The translations under genes were made by a program, and so were the position numbers. Below are positions 30,285-39,593 of a stretch of DNA of 40,008 nt, one piece after another. Source of the stretch: Chara braunii (Eukaryota > Streptophyta > Charophyceae > Charales > Characeae); NCBI GenBank assembly GCA_003427395.1, contig BFEA01000307.1:1434095-1474102 (forward strand), in the 5' to 3' direction. Under the pieces are notes generated by a model, which did no database searches, was not told the DNA's origin, and saw nothing but the letters and a program-made list of their open reading frames with translations. Each line of letters starts with the position of its first letter. Position 1 is the stretch's first letter.

Positions 30285-30379
30285 TTGGACCATTTCTCGA
30301 TTTATGCCTGTAATCCTTGCGCAGGGGCCATGCTAATCTTCTCTGTATCATTCCAATTGTAACGGATGTCCTGAAGGAC
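30285..30379 (-). pseudogene. U6-1: retroposed U6 snRNA copy
   Basis: The minus strand from 30379 carries a full-length U6-like sequence: the 5' GTCCTTCAGGAC hairpin, AATTGGAATGATACAGAGA with the ACAGAGA box, the AGC triad in GATTAGCATGG, the 3' part ATAAATCGAGAAATGGTCC, and then TTTTTT like a Pol III stop, followed by an A-rich tail. U6 is the catalytic snRNA of the spliceosome. The copy has no TATA box or upstream element near position -25 to -60. It is flanked by AGTGGTCCATTT (30238-30249) and ATTGGTCCAATT (30380-30391), a 12-bp duplication with two mismatches that abuts the 5' end. It differs in TACAGGC for TGACACGC. So it is a retropseudogene. Confidence 0.88.
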
Positions 30380-30423
30380 ATTGGTCCAATTCTGGCCAAT
30401 TTTGTCCTGAATTATTCTCCCAA

Positions 30424-30439
30424 CGCCTACACCTAAACT
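30424..30439 (+). repeat. LINE-D target-site duplication, left copy
   Basis: CGCCTACACCTAAACT, immediately next to the T run that is the LINE-D poly(A) tail. 15 of 16 bases equal the right copy. Confidence 0.9.
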
Positions 30440-30903
30440 TTTTTTTTTGGGGGGGGGGGGGAAAGCAAGGAATCCACTATCATGAAATCACATGAGGCTG
30501 GGAGTTCCTCACAAACAACCCGGAAAAGAAACTGACACAGGCTGGGACCATTACCCAGAATCGATATGTGGACTTTACCCCAACAACACTTGGCTGAGCC
30601 AAAAGGAAACATATGCAAAACAAAATGGTCTGGTTGGTCTTTCAACCAGTAGAACCTAAACCTTAAAAAGAGAAGGCAAAACCCTTCAAAACGTTCAAAA
30701 GGAAAGAAATAACTCTAATACCTAGAAACTCCTACCTTAGTCTGTTATTATCTACCCAGGGTAAAATCCCCGTCTACTCCCAGCCTAATTCGGCACGGTG
30801 GACACTTGGACCGTCTATTTTTGGGCCCTCTCAATCCCCACCAATCCCTCTTGCCTCCTATTGCGGATATTACAACCGAGTGCCCTGGTTGGTACCTATT
30901 GTC

Positions 30904-33900
30904 CTATTTAAGTAGCCAATCTGAGAATTGTAGCTTTCCTCCCTCAGTACTTTTGACCAACTTATCTCCATTTGCCCATGTCTTTCCAAACCATCTCCTT
31001 CCTGTACTCGTTTCTGCTCTCCTTTGGCATTTCCTCCTCCAGTCTACTGCAATGGCGAGTCTGGTTTGGTATTTAAACCAGTTGATCAGCTCCTTGTCTG
31101 TCATTTCCTCCTCGTTAAAGAGCTGCTTATTCCGCCCCTGCCAGATTGCAGAAAAACCTATTGCTCTAAAGACCTGAACAATGTAGCCCCAGCCCTCCTC
31201 TAGTCTGAGATTTCCGGGGATCCCACCCAGAAGGACCCAGGATTTGTCCCAGACTAGGGCCTTATCCGATATTCTCTCCCAATGTTCCGACCACCACTTC
31301 CATACTCGAGCTGAGACCGGGCAGTCCCACCAGAGGTGTATGGTGGACTCGTACGCCCATTGGCATCTTCCGCATACTGTATTAACTTCCATGCCTCTGG
31401 AGGCGAGCCAAACAGCGGATGGCGTGGCTAGCAAAGACAAAAGGCAAAGGGTAACTGCTAACCTCTGATTTGGCAGTAGGACAAGTTGCTTCCAGCAGCG
31501 AAGCAGAGACCGAATAATGAGTTATGGGCCTGTCTGCAAAACTTTGAGCCATCTTCCCACTCCCACTGTCTGAGGTGACGAGTCTGTATCTTGTATACTG
31601 TAACCCAGTTTTACGGTATACTCAATTAACGGGAGGTCCGTACCCTCCTTACCTCTCCCTCTCCAGGACCATTGAAGAGGGTTTGTTCTTAATGAGGCAA
31701 TGGGTATACCATTACTTACTATTAAGGCTGACCACCCTGCAATGTCATCATAAGATTCCTGAACTCTGACTTGTGTCAGGACTGCTAGCGGGCGAATTCT
31801 CCCCTCTGATTCGTCCCTTAGTTGCAGGATCGAAGACTTGGGTGTGCTCTATCGCTGCCAGCATTCAAAGGAGTGTGTACCGTCCGAGTAAATTTGAGTT
31901 AACTTTCAAAACTTTGTTAGATCTGCTTCGTGTTTGTCCGTGTACCAAGATCCTGGGGTATCTATACCCTCCGGTATTGCTTCTGTTAACGCCCTCCTCT
32001 TTTCCTCCACCTGTCTCAGGTTTCCTAGCTTGGTCCTCAGATCCGAGTTTAGAATCCAGTCTCCCCTTAACTCGTCCCAAATATCCTTGATACGAGATAC
32101 CCCTTTTTCAACCCACGCTCTTCCGAAGCTACCCGTTGCCCTATCTGCTGCAAACCAATTGTTGTCTTCTTTCCTTATTCTTGGGTTCTCAAAAAGCATC
32201 TGGGATAAAACCTCTTGCTTCGTCACCGGCTCTCGCCTACAATCCGGTTTGATATTTCGCCATGCTCTCAAGAAGCCGATCCAGAGTTATGAAGAAACTG
32301 GTCTGCGCAGGAAGGAGTCAATCCAGACACAGGTCCAAACGTCCTCGAGCCTGCTAAGGTGCCAGCTTTTCATTGGGGTCTGTTCTGCCAGCTGCAACCA
32401 ATGTTCGTTTGAAGTCGACGATAAGGCCTTCACCACCCAGGAGGTCAGCATTGTCGTGTTCTGTTTGCCTAGATCCTTCAACCCCAAACCACTTTCTTGT
32501 CGACTGTGACAGATGGTGTTCCAAGCTACTTTAACCAAGTGACCCTCTGACTCCGATCCAAAAGGTTTCCAAATGAATCTCGAAGATCTTCTCTTCACCA
32601 CCGCTTTCGTCTTGCCTCCCAACGGTCTGATATTCCCCACGTACCATAACAAGGCCAACGGTGCGGTGTTTACCACCAGTGTTTTGCCCAAGAGGGAGAG
32701 GTGGGGGGCTTTGCCCCAAGTCGAGAGTCGATGCATAGTCTTTTGTTGGAGCAATTCGTCTTGGTCTACCGCACAGGAAAGCAGAGCCACTTGTACCCCA
32801 AGAAAGCGTTCCGATTGATCTACTTCGACTCTTCTCATTCCCCACTGCACCTGTAATGAGTATGAGGCAGGAAGCAGGTAGACAGATTTAGACCAGTTGA
32901 TTGCAGTTTTTGAAAGCTCCTTGTATTCTCGCAAGCAAGCTCTCAATGCATCAAGCGGAGTGTCTGTGTTGGCTACGACAACAAGGTCGTCTGCTAGAGC
33001 TTTAACTCTCCTCTTGTCTGTAGGCCAAGGATCTCCTGATGCGCATGGATGTTGCCGAGGACCGTTTCCAACTGGAAGACGAACAGCAGCGGAGCCAGGG
33101 GAAATCCCTGTCGAAGTGATCTTGAGAGGTTGAAGCGTTTGGAGAAGTGGCCGTTGACCATCACTGAGGTTGTGGAGTGTAAGTACATGACTATAACCCA
33201 TTTGCAGAAGCTCTCTCTGAATCCCAACCATCTGAGGGAAGTAAGGACATATGACCAGTTCACTCGATCATATGCCTTTTCCATGTCTAGCAGCGGGATG
33301 GCGTAATCCAGGTTGTCCTCCTGTACCGTCTCCATAGCCTCGATTGCAGAAATGATGTTGATGAAAATCGAGCGGCCCTTGACGAATGCTGCCTGGTCAT
33401 CCAAGATCAGGTCCGACAGATACTTAGCCACTCTACGCGCTACAATTTTGGCGAGAATCTTGTAGGCCACGTTCAAGAGTGAAATTGGACGCCGGTTCCG
33501 AATTTCACTCTTGTCCCCCTTCTTGAAGAGTATTGAGATTATACCATTGCAGGCGTTCTTTGGAAAAAGGCTCCCACGGGCCGGCTTTTCTCGGGTTTCT
33601 TATCAGCTCCTCCAGGCTCTCCCACTTCGTGGCCTTCGAATATCGACGAACATACAATGGGAAAAGTCGACTCTTTGGTATAATGGATGGGACTAATTGG
33701 GTGGTTCCGGAGATTCTGACTTTTCTTACTTCTAAAATAGGTTTGACATTTTCCCTCCAATGAGAACTTCATTGTAGATGTCCACCCACGTCCTTCCCTA
33801 GTGACTGCCAAAAGACGGAGTAGAACTCCACTGACAGGCCGTCGTCACCCGGAACCTTCCCTTTAGCCATGGTGCCAAGCATAGTCCTCGCTTCCTCTTC

Positions 33901-35274
33901 TGTGATAGGTCTGTCAAGGTCCAGTCGACCATGTTGAGGCAGCCTTGCCTTCAAGTTACGCCAGTGAGAGTTGTTGGTCGCCAGGTTTGTATCTGCTCCT
34001 TCCTCTGGTCTTCTAGAAGTAAGGATGTCTTGGTAGTAGTATGTTGCGTACTTGCACAGGTCCAATGGTCTGGTGGCAACAGGTTCCGAGTCGTAGAAAG
34101 GGTGTGTCAGTTCCTTCTTTGGCTGCACAGATCTCCTTGGCAGCAGGCGCTGGAACGATTCCTTGGACATCCGATCGTAAACTGTCAGACCCTTAATCTG
34201 CAGCCTCTCTGGCCAAACCTCCTCTTTCTGCTGGAGCATGTCCCACTCGCCCATTCTCTTTGCCCTTTCCTTCCCCCATACTTCCTCTAATACCGGGTGA
34301 GCGAGCATGTGTTTCTCTGCATATTCCACTTTCTTCATGCACAATCGTTCTTCCTTGTTGCGTTCCAGCGCAAGGAGTCTTGAGAAGGCATTGAGCATGT
34401 TCGAGATAATCTTGGAGCCAATTTCCCACCAATCGGCTAAGGATCCGAACTGTTCCTTACGAACAGTCCATCTTTCCCAAAATTATGTGACCCATTGTCT
34501 GATGTTTGGGTCAGCCAAATTTTCGATGTTTAACCGAAAATAGCCCCTCCCCTTAGCCCGTTCCTCCCCTATCCGAAAGTCTGCCACAACCGGACTGTGG
34601 TCCGAGAGGGGATGGTTAATGTTGTCTATTCTAATTAGAGCTTCCAATCCAACCTCATTGGTCAGAACAAAGTCCAGGCGTCTCCCTCGACCTTGATGGG
34701 AGAACCACGTGAAGCCTAGGTCGAGTGGGTGTGTCAGTCTGTACAGATCATGCAGACAGTGGTCGATCATAAAATCAGCGAGTGGCATGATGGCCTTCAC
34801 ATTATCTCTCACACCTACCCTTTTGTTGTCGTCTACGGACTTATTCCAATCGCTGGAAATAATTAGCTTATCTACATCTGGCAGGCAATAAGGAAGATCC
34901 TTCAGGAATCCCTCACACTCTTTTTTGTTAACTGGTGCGTATATCGTTGCGATTGCCCATTCTTTTGTACCTGCTTCCAACTTCAGCCAAGCCCATCTCC
35001 CCCATAAGTCTACCTAATCGATTATCTGAGGGCTCAGGTCTCTGTGTGCTAGAAGAGCGACACCACCACTGGAACCTTGGGCTGGGGACCAAATATGCGG
35101 TCTGTCCCACCAGTTACCCAGGTTCCGCACCTTTTCTTCAAGTTTTGTTTCCTGAATGCACATAACAGAAACCCGATTATCATGGATCCATTTCTTTAGT
35201 CTCTGCTTTTTCCTCCTGCCTGCAATGTCCCCTAGTCCACAAACGTTCCACGTGGCTATTGTTAGTTTAACCAT
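30904..35274 (-). pseudogene. LINE-D ORF2: endonuclease, RT, zf-RVT
   Basis: The start Met at 35274 opens VKLTIATWNVCGLGDI, the APE endonuclease N-terminus; VMCIQETKLEEKV carries the catalytic Glu. An in-frame TAG lies at about 35012-35014. IISSDWNKSVDDNKRVG (SDWN for the usual GDxN) and INHPLSDHSPVVADF (SDH active site) follow. A TAA is at 34480-34482. After a shift near 33785, RT reads ISILFKKGDKSEIRNRRPIS, PLLDMEKAYDRVNWSYV and LRQGFPLAPLLF, then after another shift ALADDLVVVANTDTP (catalytic DD intact). A TAA at 32287-32289 leaves the frame unchanged. The zf-RVT end (31440-30904) holds CGRCQWAYESTIHLWWDCPV and AIWQGRNKQLFNEEE. About 1457 codons if uninterrupted, but at least three stops and several shifts inactivate it. 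Confidence 0.93.
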
Positions 35275-35401
35275 TAATTCTAACTCCTCCCGCTGATTGG
35301 ATATGGGAAGCACCCGACCTGGACTGATTGCCCGACCTCGTTAGTGTGTCTGCCGGCCACGATTGTATCAGAGCTTCCTTCACAAAGGGCAAGTCCAATC
35401 G

Positions 35402-37313
35402 CTAATCCTTGTGAAGTTTGATCTTCGGTTCAACTAGGCACTCTACTGACAGTCGTGGGGTGATGGCAACTTTGCCCAGATCCTGTTTTCTTCCCTCAGC
35501 AAACCAAGCCAACGGAACCAGTCTTAGACCTAGCCTTTCCAGATTGTTCAAGTCATCTGTTGTAAATCTCACATCAATCACAGGTACAAACAGTTTGACC
35601 TTGTGCCTGTCAACTTTCGTGATGATTCTAGCCATTGGACAGTCTGGAATCAGACGTGCAGCGAAGTAATTAAGGAAAAGCTCCATGTTTGTGGTTTGAC
35701 CTTTTGCCACCGAAGTGAGTCTTCTGTCTCGTGTAGTCTTCCTGCCTGGGGTGGCTGTTGAGGCTCCTTGATCAGGCGAGTGGGCTGAAGATTCTCCGGA
35801 AGCTTCTGTCCTCAACTCCTTCACCGAAGACGTACTGAGTCTTCGTTGCTTCCCTGCATGTCTCGGTTTAGACTGGCTATCTGGTGCTGCTTGTGAAGAA
35901 GGGGTGGCATAATTTTCTCCTTGGTCACCTCCCTAACTGACAACACCCTGATGAGCAGCAGAGCCGTCTCCCGGTTGTGGTGATTGACTAGATGCATGGA
36001 GGTTTCTCCCTTCATCTTGATGTGCTCTCCCCATAGCCACTGTGCCACCTGGGTTCATCCCATCGAATGGGGGTCTCGGGTTTCCCACGAAAGCCCCTAG
36101 CCGATACTCTTGGAAGACAGAAGGTCCTTGCATGAATGGAGCCCGCTGTCCTTGGCTGCTCTGGCCGTGAATTTGTTGTCCCGAGTCATGTGACGCTTGT
36201 GGAACGCCTCCTCCTCCAAAGACATTGGGTGGTTGGTCGTAATTCGGCCAATTTCCATTGAAGCTGGGGATGCCACCTTGTAGACTAGGGCCTTGTAGTG
36301 TAGCCATCATGTGGAGCAGGTTCGCCGTTGATGGGCTTGGTTGGAGGATTCCTCCTGGCGAGTCGATCGGATTTGCTGCCGCATAAGGGAAGCCTGCTGG
36401 GGCATTGACCGTTACTGGAGGCTCTTGAGATGGTTGGGGGCCCAGGGAGCCCTAATATACCGGCCTTCTTTCTCCTCTTCTTCCCGTCCCTGAATGTGCT
36501 GGAGTCGCCTGCTGGTACGAGGCGTTGTTGTTGTCACCGCCTTCCCTGTTTTGAGGTCTTTCATTTCTACGACACTCCGACTCCGTATGAAAGAATTGCT
36601 TGCAAATCCGGCATTTCGGCGTCGAGGAGCACGCAAGTTTCACCTCCAACTCATCTCCCTTCGAGGTGATCACCCACAGCTTGTTCTTCATATTGCTTCG
36701 CGCTTCCGGAACGATATCAAACTTTGCGTTCACCAGCGCCGGTCTGGTCGCGTCTGTGTCTGGCGGATGTGCTAGCACTATCTTGCCAATAGCTCTTTCA
36801 ATTTGTGAATAGATGAAAGGCATGTCGTCCAATGGAATTTGGATGGCCATCACCCAAAAGGTACACTCGTCCTCCTGCCTTCTTAGCTCTTTGAATTCCG
36901 CTTTCGTCATCCATGGTTTGAACAAAATCTTGTAGTTCACGTTCCTGATAGGAATATCAACTCCTCCCTCACTTTGCTCCCGATGATCCAACTGTCCTCG
37001 AAGGCTTTTCGTCTTTCACTTTCTTGGGCATGAATCTTGCATTCTCCTTGAAGATGACCAAAACAGTCCTTTCCTTCAGCCACTTAATCTTGATTTCGTC
37101 TACTGAAGTGTTGAGCGTGAATTTGACTTACCTTCCTCGTACTGACATTTCCCCTGGATCCAAGTTCGTTGGGTACACTCCGTCATCGAAGCACAGGGTT
37201 AGCAGTCCTCTTATGCGATCTTCTTCTTCCCAGTAGTTTATTTGCTCCGAAGGTCCAGGTGGTGGTGATCGAGCTTCCATCCTGACTCTTCCATCAGCAT
37301 CTGCCTCCTCCAT
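35402..37313 (-). pseudogene. LINE-D ORF1: DUF4283-like domain and CCHC knuckle
   Basis: It starts with Met at 37313 and an acidic head (PSEQINYWEEEDRIRGLLTL). An in-frame TAA at 37128 and a frameshift near 36990 follow. The next block (36991-36452) has NYKILFKPWMTKAEFKELRR and TFWVMAIQIPLDDMPFIYSQ, the DUF4283-type pattern of plant LINE ORF1, then a CCHC zinc knuckle CRICKQFFHTESEC (C-x2-C-x4-H-x4-C). A Gly/Gln/Pro-rich linker (36310-35933) and a C-terminal block with FLNYFAARLIPDCP and VPVIDVRFTTDDLNNLERLG end at 35402. ORF1 proteins bind the element RNA. ORF2 starts about 127 bp downstream. Confidence 0.82.
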
Positions 37314-37647
37314 TGACTTCTCCTGTACTACTCCTAAGTAACGCTTCTCCTCTGAGTCACGACGTCAGTCTACGTTCGGCTGCATCTATGAAGGCTCTGT
37401 TGTTTGTCACCTTATTCGACCTTCGCTAGACTACCTCTACTGTGCGCTGGGCGGCAATCTTCCGAATTCAGGTGTGGGAAGCAATCTTCACCGTAGCTGC
37501 TTTTCCCTGCAAGCAGGAGAAAGAATCGGAGTTACAGAGAGCTATCGTGTTGGTAGCGCCTCGGGCTATCGTAGGGTCAGACCGACCCGGTAACGCAGGG
37601 GCAGAGCGCTCTGCGCCGGCCGCGGCATTCCGTCCAGCACCCCGAAT

Positions 37648-37663
37648 CGCCTGCACCTAAACT
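37648..37663 (+). repeat. LINE-D target-site duplication, right copy
   Basis: CGCCTGCACCTAAACT. It overlaps by one base the U6-2 target duplication (37663-37672), so in the pre-LINE-D sequence the left LINE-D flank ran straight into the U6-2 flank. Confidence 0.9.
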
Positions 37664-37672
37664 GGGTAATGG
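37663..37672 (+). repeat. U6-2 target-site duplication, left copy
   Basis: TGGGTAATGG directly abuts the first G of U6-2. The right copy is at 37795-37804, after the A-rich tail. Extending upstream, AAAC/AAAT adds further near-identity. Confidence 0.85.
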
Positions 37673-37690
37673 GTCCTTCGGGACATCCGT

Positions 37691-37722
<32 letters not shown>

Positions 37723-37767
37723 GGCCCCTGCGCAAGGATGGCACACATAAATAGATAAATGGTCCAA
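37673..37767 (+). pseudogene. U6-2: retroposed U6 snRNA copy
   Basis: Full-length U6-like: GTCCTTCGGGACATCC hairpin, TTGGAACGATACAGAGAAGA with the ACAGAGA box, TTAGCATGGCCCCTGCGCAA with the AGC triad. The 3' part is degenerate (GGCACACATAAATAGATAAA against the usual GACACGCATAAATCGAGAAA), then GGTCC and an A/T-rich tail to 37794. It is flanked by a perfect 10-bp target duplication. No TATA box precedes it. It is a processed retropseudogene moved by LINE machinery. Confidence 0.92.
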
Positions 37768-37794
37768 AAAAAAATAAATAATAATTTTAAAAAT

Positions 37795-37903
37795 TGGGTA
37801 ATGGTCCCCGCCTCTTTTTCCGGGTTGTTGTTGTTGGAGGGATTCCCGGTCTCCCCCTTCTTTTGCAGTATAATGAGCTGAGCCTATCTTGTGAAAAAAA
37901 AAA
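37795..37903 (+). mobile_element. older LINE 3' UTR relic that received U6-2
   Basis: TGGGTAATGGTCCCCGCC at 37795 and TTTTCCGGGTTGTT shortly after match the LINE-D 3' UTR on the minus strand near 30555-30500 (TGGGTAATGGTCCCAGCC, TTTTCCGGGTTGTT), followed by similar CCCGGTCTC/CCCAGCCTC words and an A12 tail at about 37892-37903. So the U6 and LINE-D insertions lie in the 3' end of an earlier LINE of the same family, in plus orientation. Confidence 0.65.
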
Positions 37904-38066
37904 AAGGCTTGGCCTTTTGGTTTGGCTGTCTGGGGTCATTGTACTGCCCCCCCCGCGTGACATGGCCCTCCGTTGNTTCATCTCAACCCCGCCTCTGAGC
38001 CACCGCCTGTCCGATTTGTTTTCTTTCAAGTCGCACGAAACATAGGAATTCCGTCAGTGACGGGCG
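37904..38066. other. no feature recognised
   Basis: Includes a C10 run at about 37946 and one undetermined base at 37976. No coding. Confidence 0.5.
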
Positions 38067-38081
38067 AAAAGGAAGAGAACA
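38067..38081 (+). repeat. U6-3 target-site duplication, left copy
   Basis: AAAAGGAAGAGAACA, identical to 38201-38215 on the other side of the U6-3 A-rich tail. It begins with AAAA, as expected if a LINE endonuclease nicked a TTTT site on the other strand. Confidence 0.93.
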
Positions 38082-38177
38082 GTCCTGCGGGACATCCGTT
38101 AAAATTGGAACGACACAGAGAAGATTAGCATGCCCCCTGCACAAGGATGACACGCATAAATCGAGAAATGGTCCAAA
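38082..38177 (+). pseudogene. U6-3: retroposed U6 snRNA copy
   Basis: GTCCTGCGGGACATCC, TTGGAACGACACAGAGAAGA (ACAGAGA box kept), TTAGCATGCCCCCTGCACAA, then GATGACACGCATAAATCGAG and AAATGGTCC, with a tail of A runs broken by G to 38200. It is the best preserved of the three at the 3' end but has G-to-C and G-to-A changes in the central stem. A perfect 15-bp target duplication flanks it, and there is no TATA box upstream. It shares CGTTAAAATTGG with U6-2, suggesting that the host U6 carries this form. Confidence 0.93.
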
Positions 38178-38200
38178 TTAAAAAAGAAAAAAAGAAAAAA

Positions 38201-38215
38201 AAAAGGAAGAGAACA
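38201..38215 (+). repeat. U6-3 target-site duplication, right copy
   Basis: AAAAGGAAGAGAACA; the following G also matches the first base of U6-3, so the duplication may be read as 15 or 16 bp. Confidence 0.93.
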
Positions 38216-38649
38216 GCACAAGCACAAGACGAACCAAACACTGCTATCCGTCCTTGACTAATTGGTTCTTCTTGCTGATGCAGGTGTGGGGTACAACGTG
38301 TTTCACACCAGAGGGCCGTGTTTCACGCCACGTTGATCCAAAAACAACGTTTTTCACACCTGCACCATACCAGCAGCAGCAGCAAGAAGAACCAACCAAT
38401 CAATCAACGCCGCAAATCAATCATCCACTTCCTTTTTGCCTTTCGAGATGGCGCCAATCACGGAACCGCCTTCAGTGGCAAAGACGAGAACTTCCAACAG
38501 AAGAAAGGCGAGCAAAACAGATCCAAGGCAGGCACGTGCTCCGCACCTGTCCCCCATAAGTGAGAGCAACCAATCAATCATCGTCGTCATCAGATTCCAC
38601 GTGTCCCTCTAAAGGGGTCTGCATAAAGGGGTCTGCACTGCTGCCGCTG
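38216..38649. other. non-coding, no gene recognised
   Basis: Contains repeated GTTTCACACC/GTTTCACGCC words at 38298-38362, AATCAATCA runs and a repeated AAAGGGGTCTGCA at 38610-38637. No domain on either strand. Confidence 0.5.
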
Positions 38650-38886
38650 TGAGAAATGTCTGTCGCCGCAATAGTCGGCGAGCGAATCTAGGCGGCGGCA
38701 GACAGATCCTGTGGTATCATCACAAAAGGAAAAAACAAAAAAAAGTATCCCCCTGTCCGAAGATTGGTCTGCCTCTGGCATGATAAGAGCCTTCGAAGAT
38801 CCGACTTAAGGGTTGACCCCGAAGGCCATGTGGCGACAGTACATCATAGCACCTCAGATTGATCAATCAACGATCATCCAACGTGT

Positions 38887-38970
38887 CTGCCACGTGTCCA
38901 CATTCAGGATCATCCTGCCACGTGTCCACATTCAGGATCATCCTGCCAAGTGTCCACATTCAGGATCATC
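38887..38970 (+). repeat. three 28-bp tandem units with CACGTGTCC
   Basis: Units at 38887-38914, 38915-38942 and 38943-38970 are identical apart from one C-to-A change in the third (CCAAGTGTCC). Each unit joins a CCACGTGTCC motif to ACATTCAGGATCATC. Copy B of the long repeat has only one such unit. Confidence 0.96.
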
Positions 38971-39532
38971 CGTCGTGTCTTTCACGTATCGTCCAAGTTT
39001 CCACATTTATCAATTCACGCTCCACGAAAGCGAAAGCGTAAGCGTCTGATTGGCGTCTGATTGGTATCACATGAATGGGAATGGGTAGTGCGGCTTCGGA
39101 ACGTTCCATAAACTGTCCAAGAAGGCGCATTTTGAAGTTTTCAGGGGATTTCAAGATAAGTGTCATGGCTGGACGGATCTCCCATGCCATTTCACTCCTT
39201 GCCAAAAATTGTGTGGACATCAACCATAACACAAGCGCAAAGACCATGCATGATCGGGGAAAATGTTTGTCTGCGCAATCAATAGTCACCGAGCGTAGTA
39301 TCTATGCGATAGATCCTCTGGTATCACAAACAAAAGGAAAAACAAAAAAACACTATCACTCTTCGACGATTGGTCTGTCTCTGGCGCAATCAGAACCTTC
39401 CAACATCTGACTTGCGGGTTGTCGTCGAAGGCCACGTGTCGACAGTACATCATAGCAACTCAGATAAATCACTCAACGATCATCCAACGTGGCTGCCTCG
39501 TGTCCACATTCAGGATCATCCGTCGTCTCTTC

Positions 39533-39593
39533 CACGTGTCTTCCACGTCTCTTCCACGTGGAAGACACGTGTCTTCCACGTGTCTTCCACGTG
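39533..39593. promoter_or_regulatory. array of G-boxes at exact 11-bp spacing
   Basis: CACGTG starts at 39533, 39555, 39566, 39577 and 39588, with the variant CACGTC at 39544: six sites with a period of exactly 11 bp. Two overlapping perfect 16-bp palindromes, TCTTCCACGTGGAAGA (39550-39565) and GAAGACACGTGTCTTC (39561-39576), are part of it. CACGTG is the plant G-box bound by bZIP and bHLH/PIF factors, and CACGTGTC is an ABRE form. The spacing places the sites on the same face of the helix. No gene is visible beside it. Confidence 0.55.

Larger units (their letters stand above)
30440..37647 (-). mobile_element. LINE-D: near full-length LINE with target duplication
   Basis: 7.2 kb on the minus strand. 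In element sense: a 5' leader (37647-37314), ORF1 (37313-35402), ORF2 (35274-30904), a 3' UTR of about 440 bp and a C12A10 terminus. The flanks CGCCTACACCTAAACT (30424-30439) and CGCCTGCACCTAAACT (37648-37663) form a 16-bp target-site duplication with one mismatch, so both ends are original and the copy is complete or nearly so. Coding has a few in-frame stops and frameshifts. It belongs to the plant LINE type with APE endonuclease, RT and zf-RVT tail. Confidence 0.93.

Noticed and set aside
30285-38177. Functional U6 snRNA genes
   Set aside because: No TATA box near -25 and no upstream element. Each copy has an A-rich tail and a target duplication, and substitutions in conserved stems.
38887-38970. 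CRISPR-like array
   Set aside because: The 28-bp units are directly tandem with no spacers, in a eukaryotic repeat context.
38966-39289. Minus-strand frame with a partial counterpart at 39784-39996, suggesting a duplicated gene
   Set aside because: Similarity follows the DNA repeat. The frame is not kept between copies (indels that are not multiples of three), and there is no domain.
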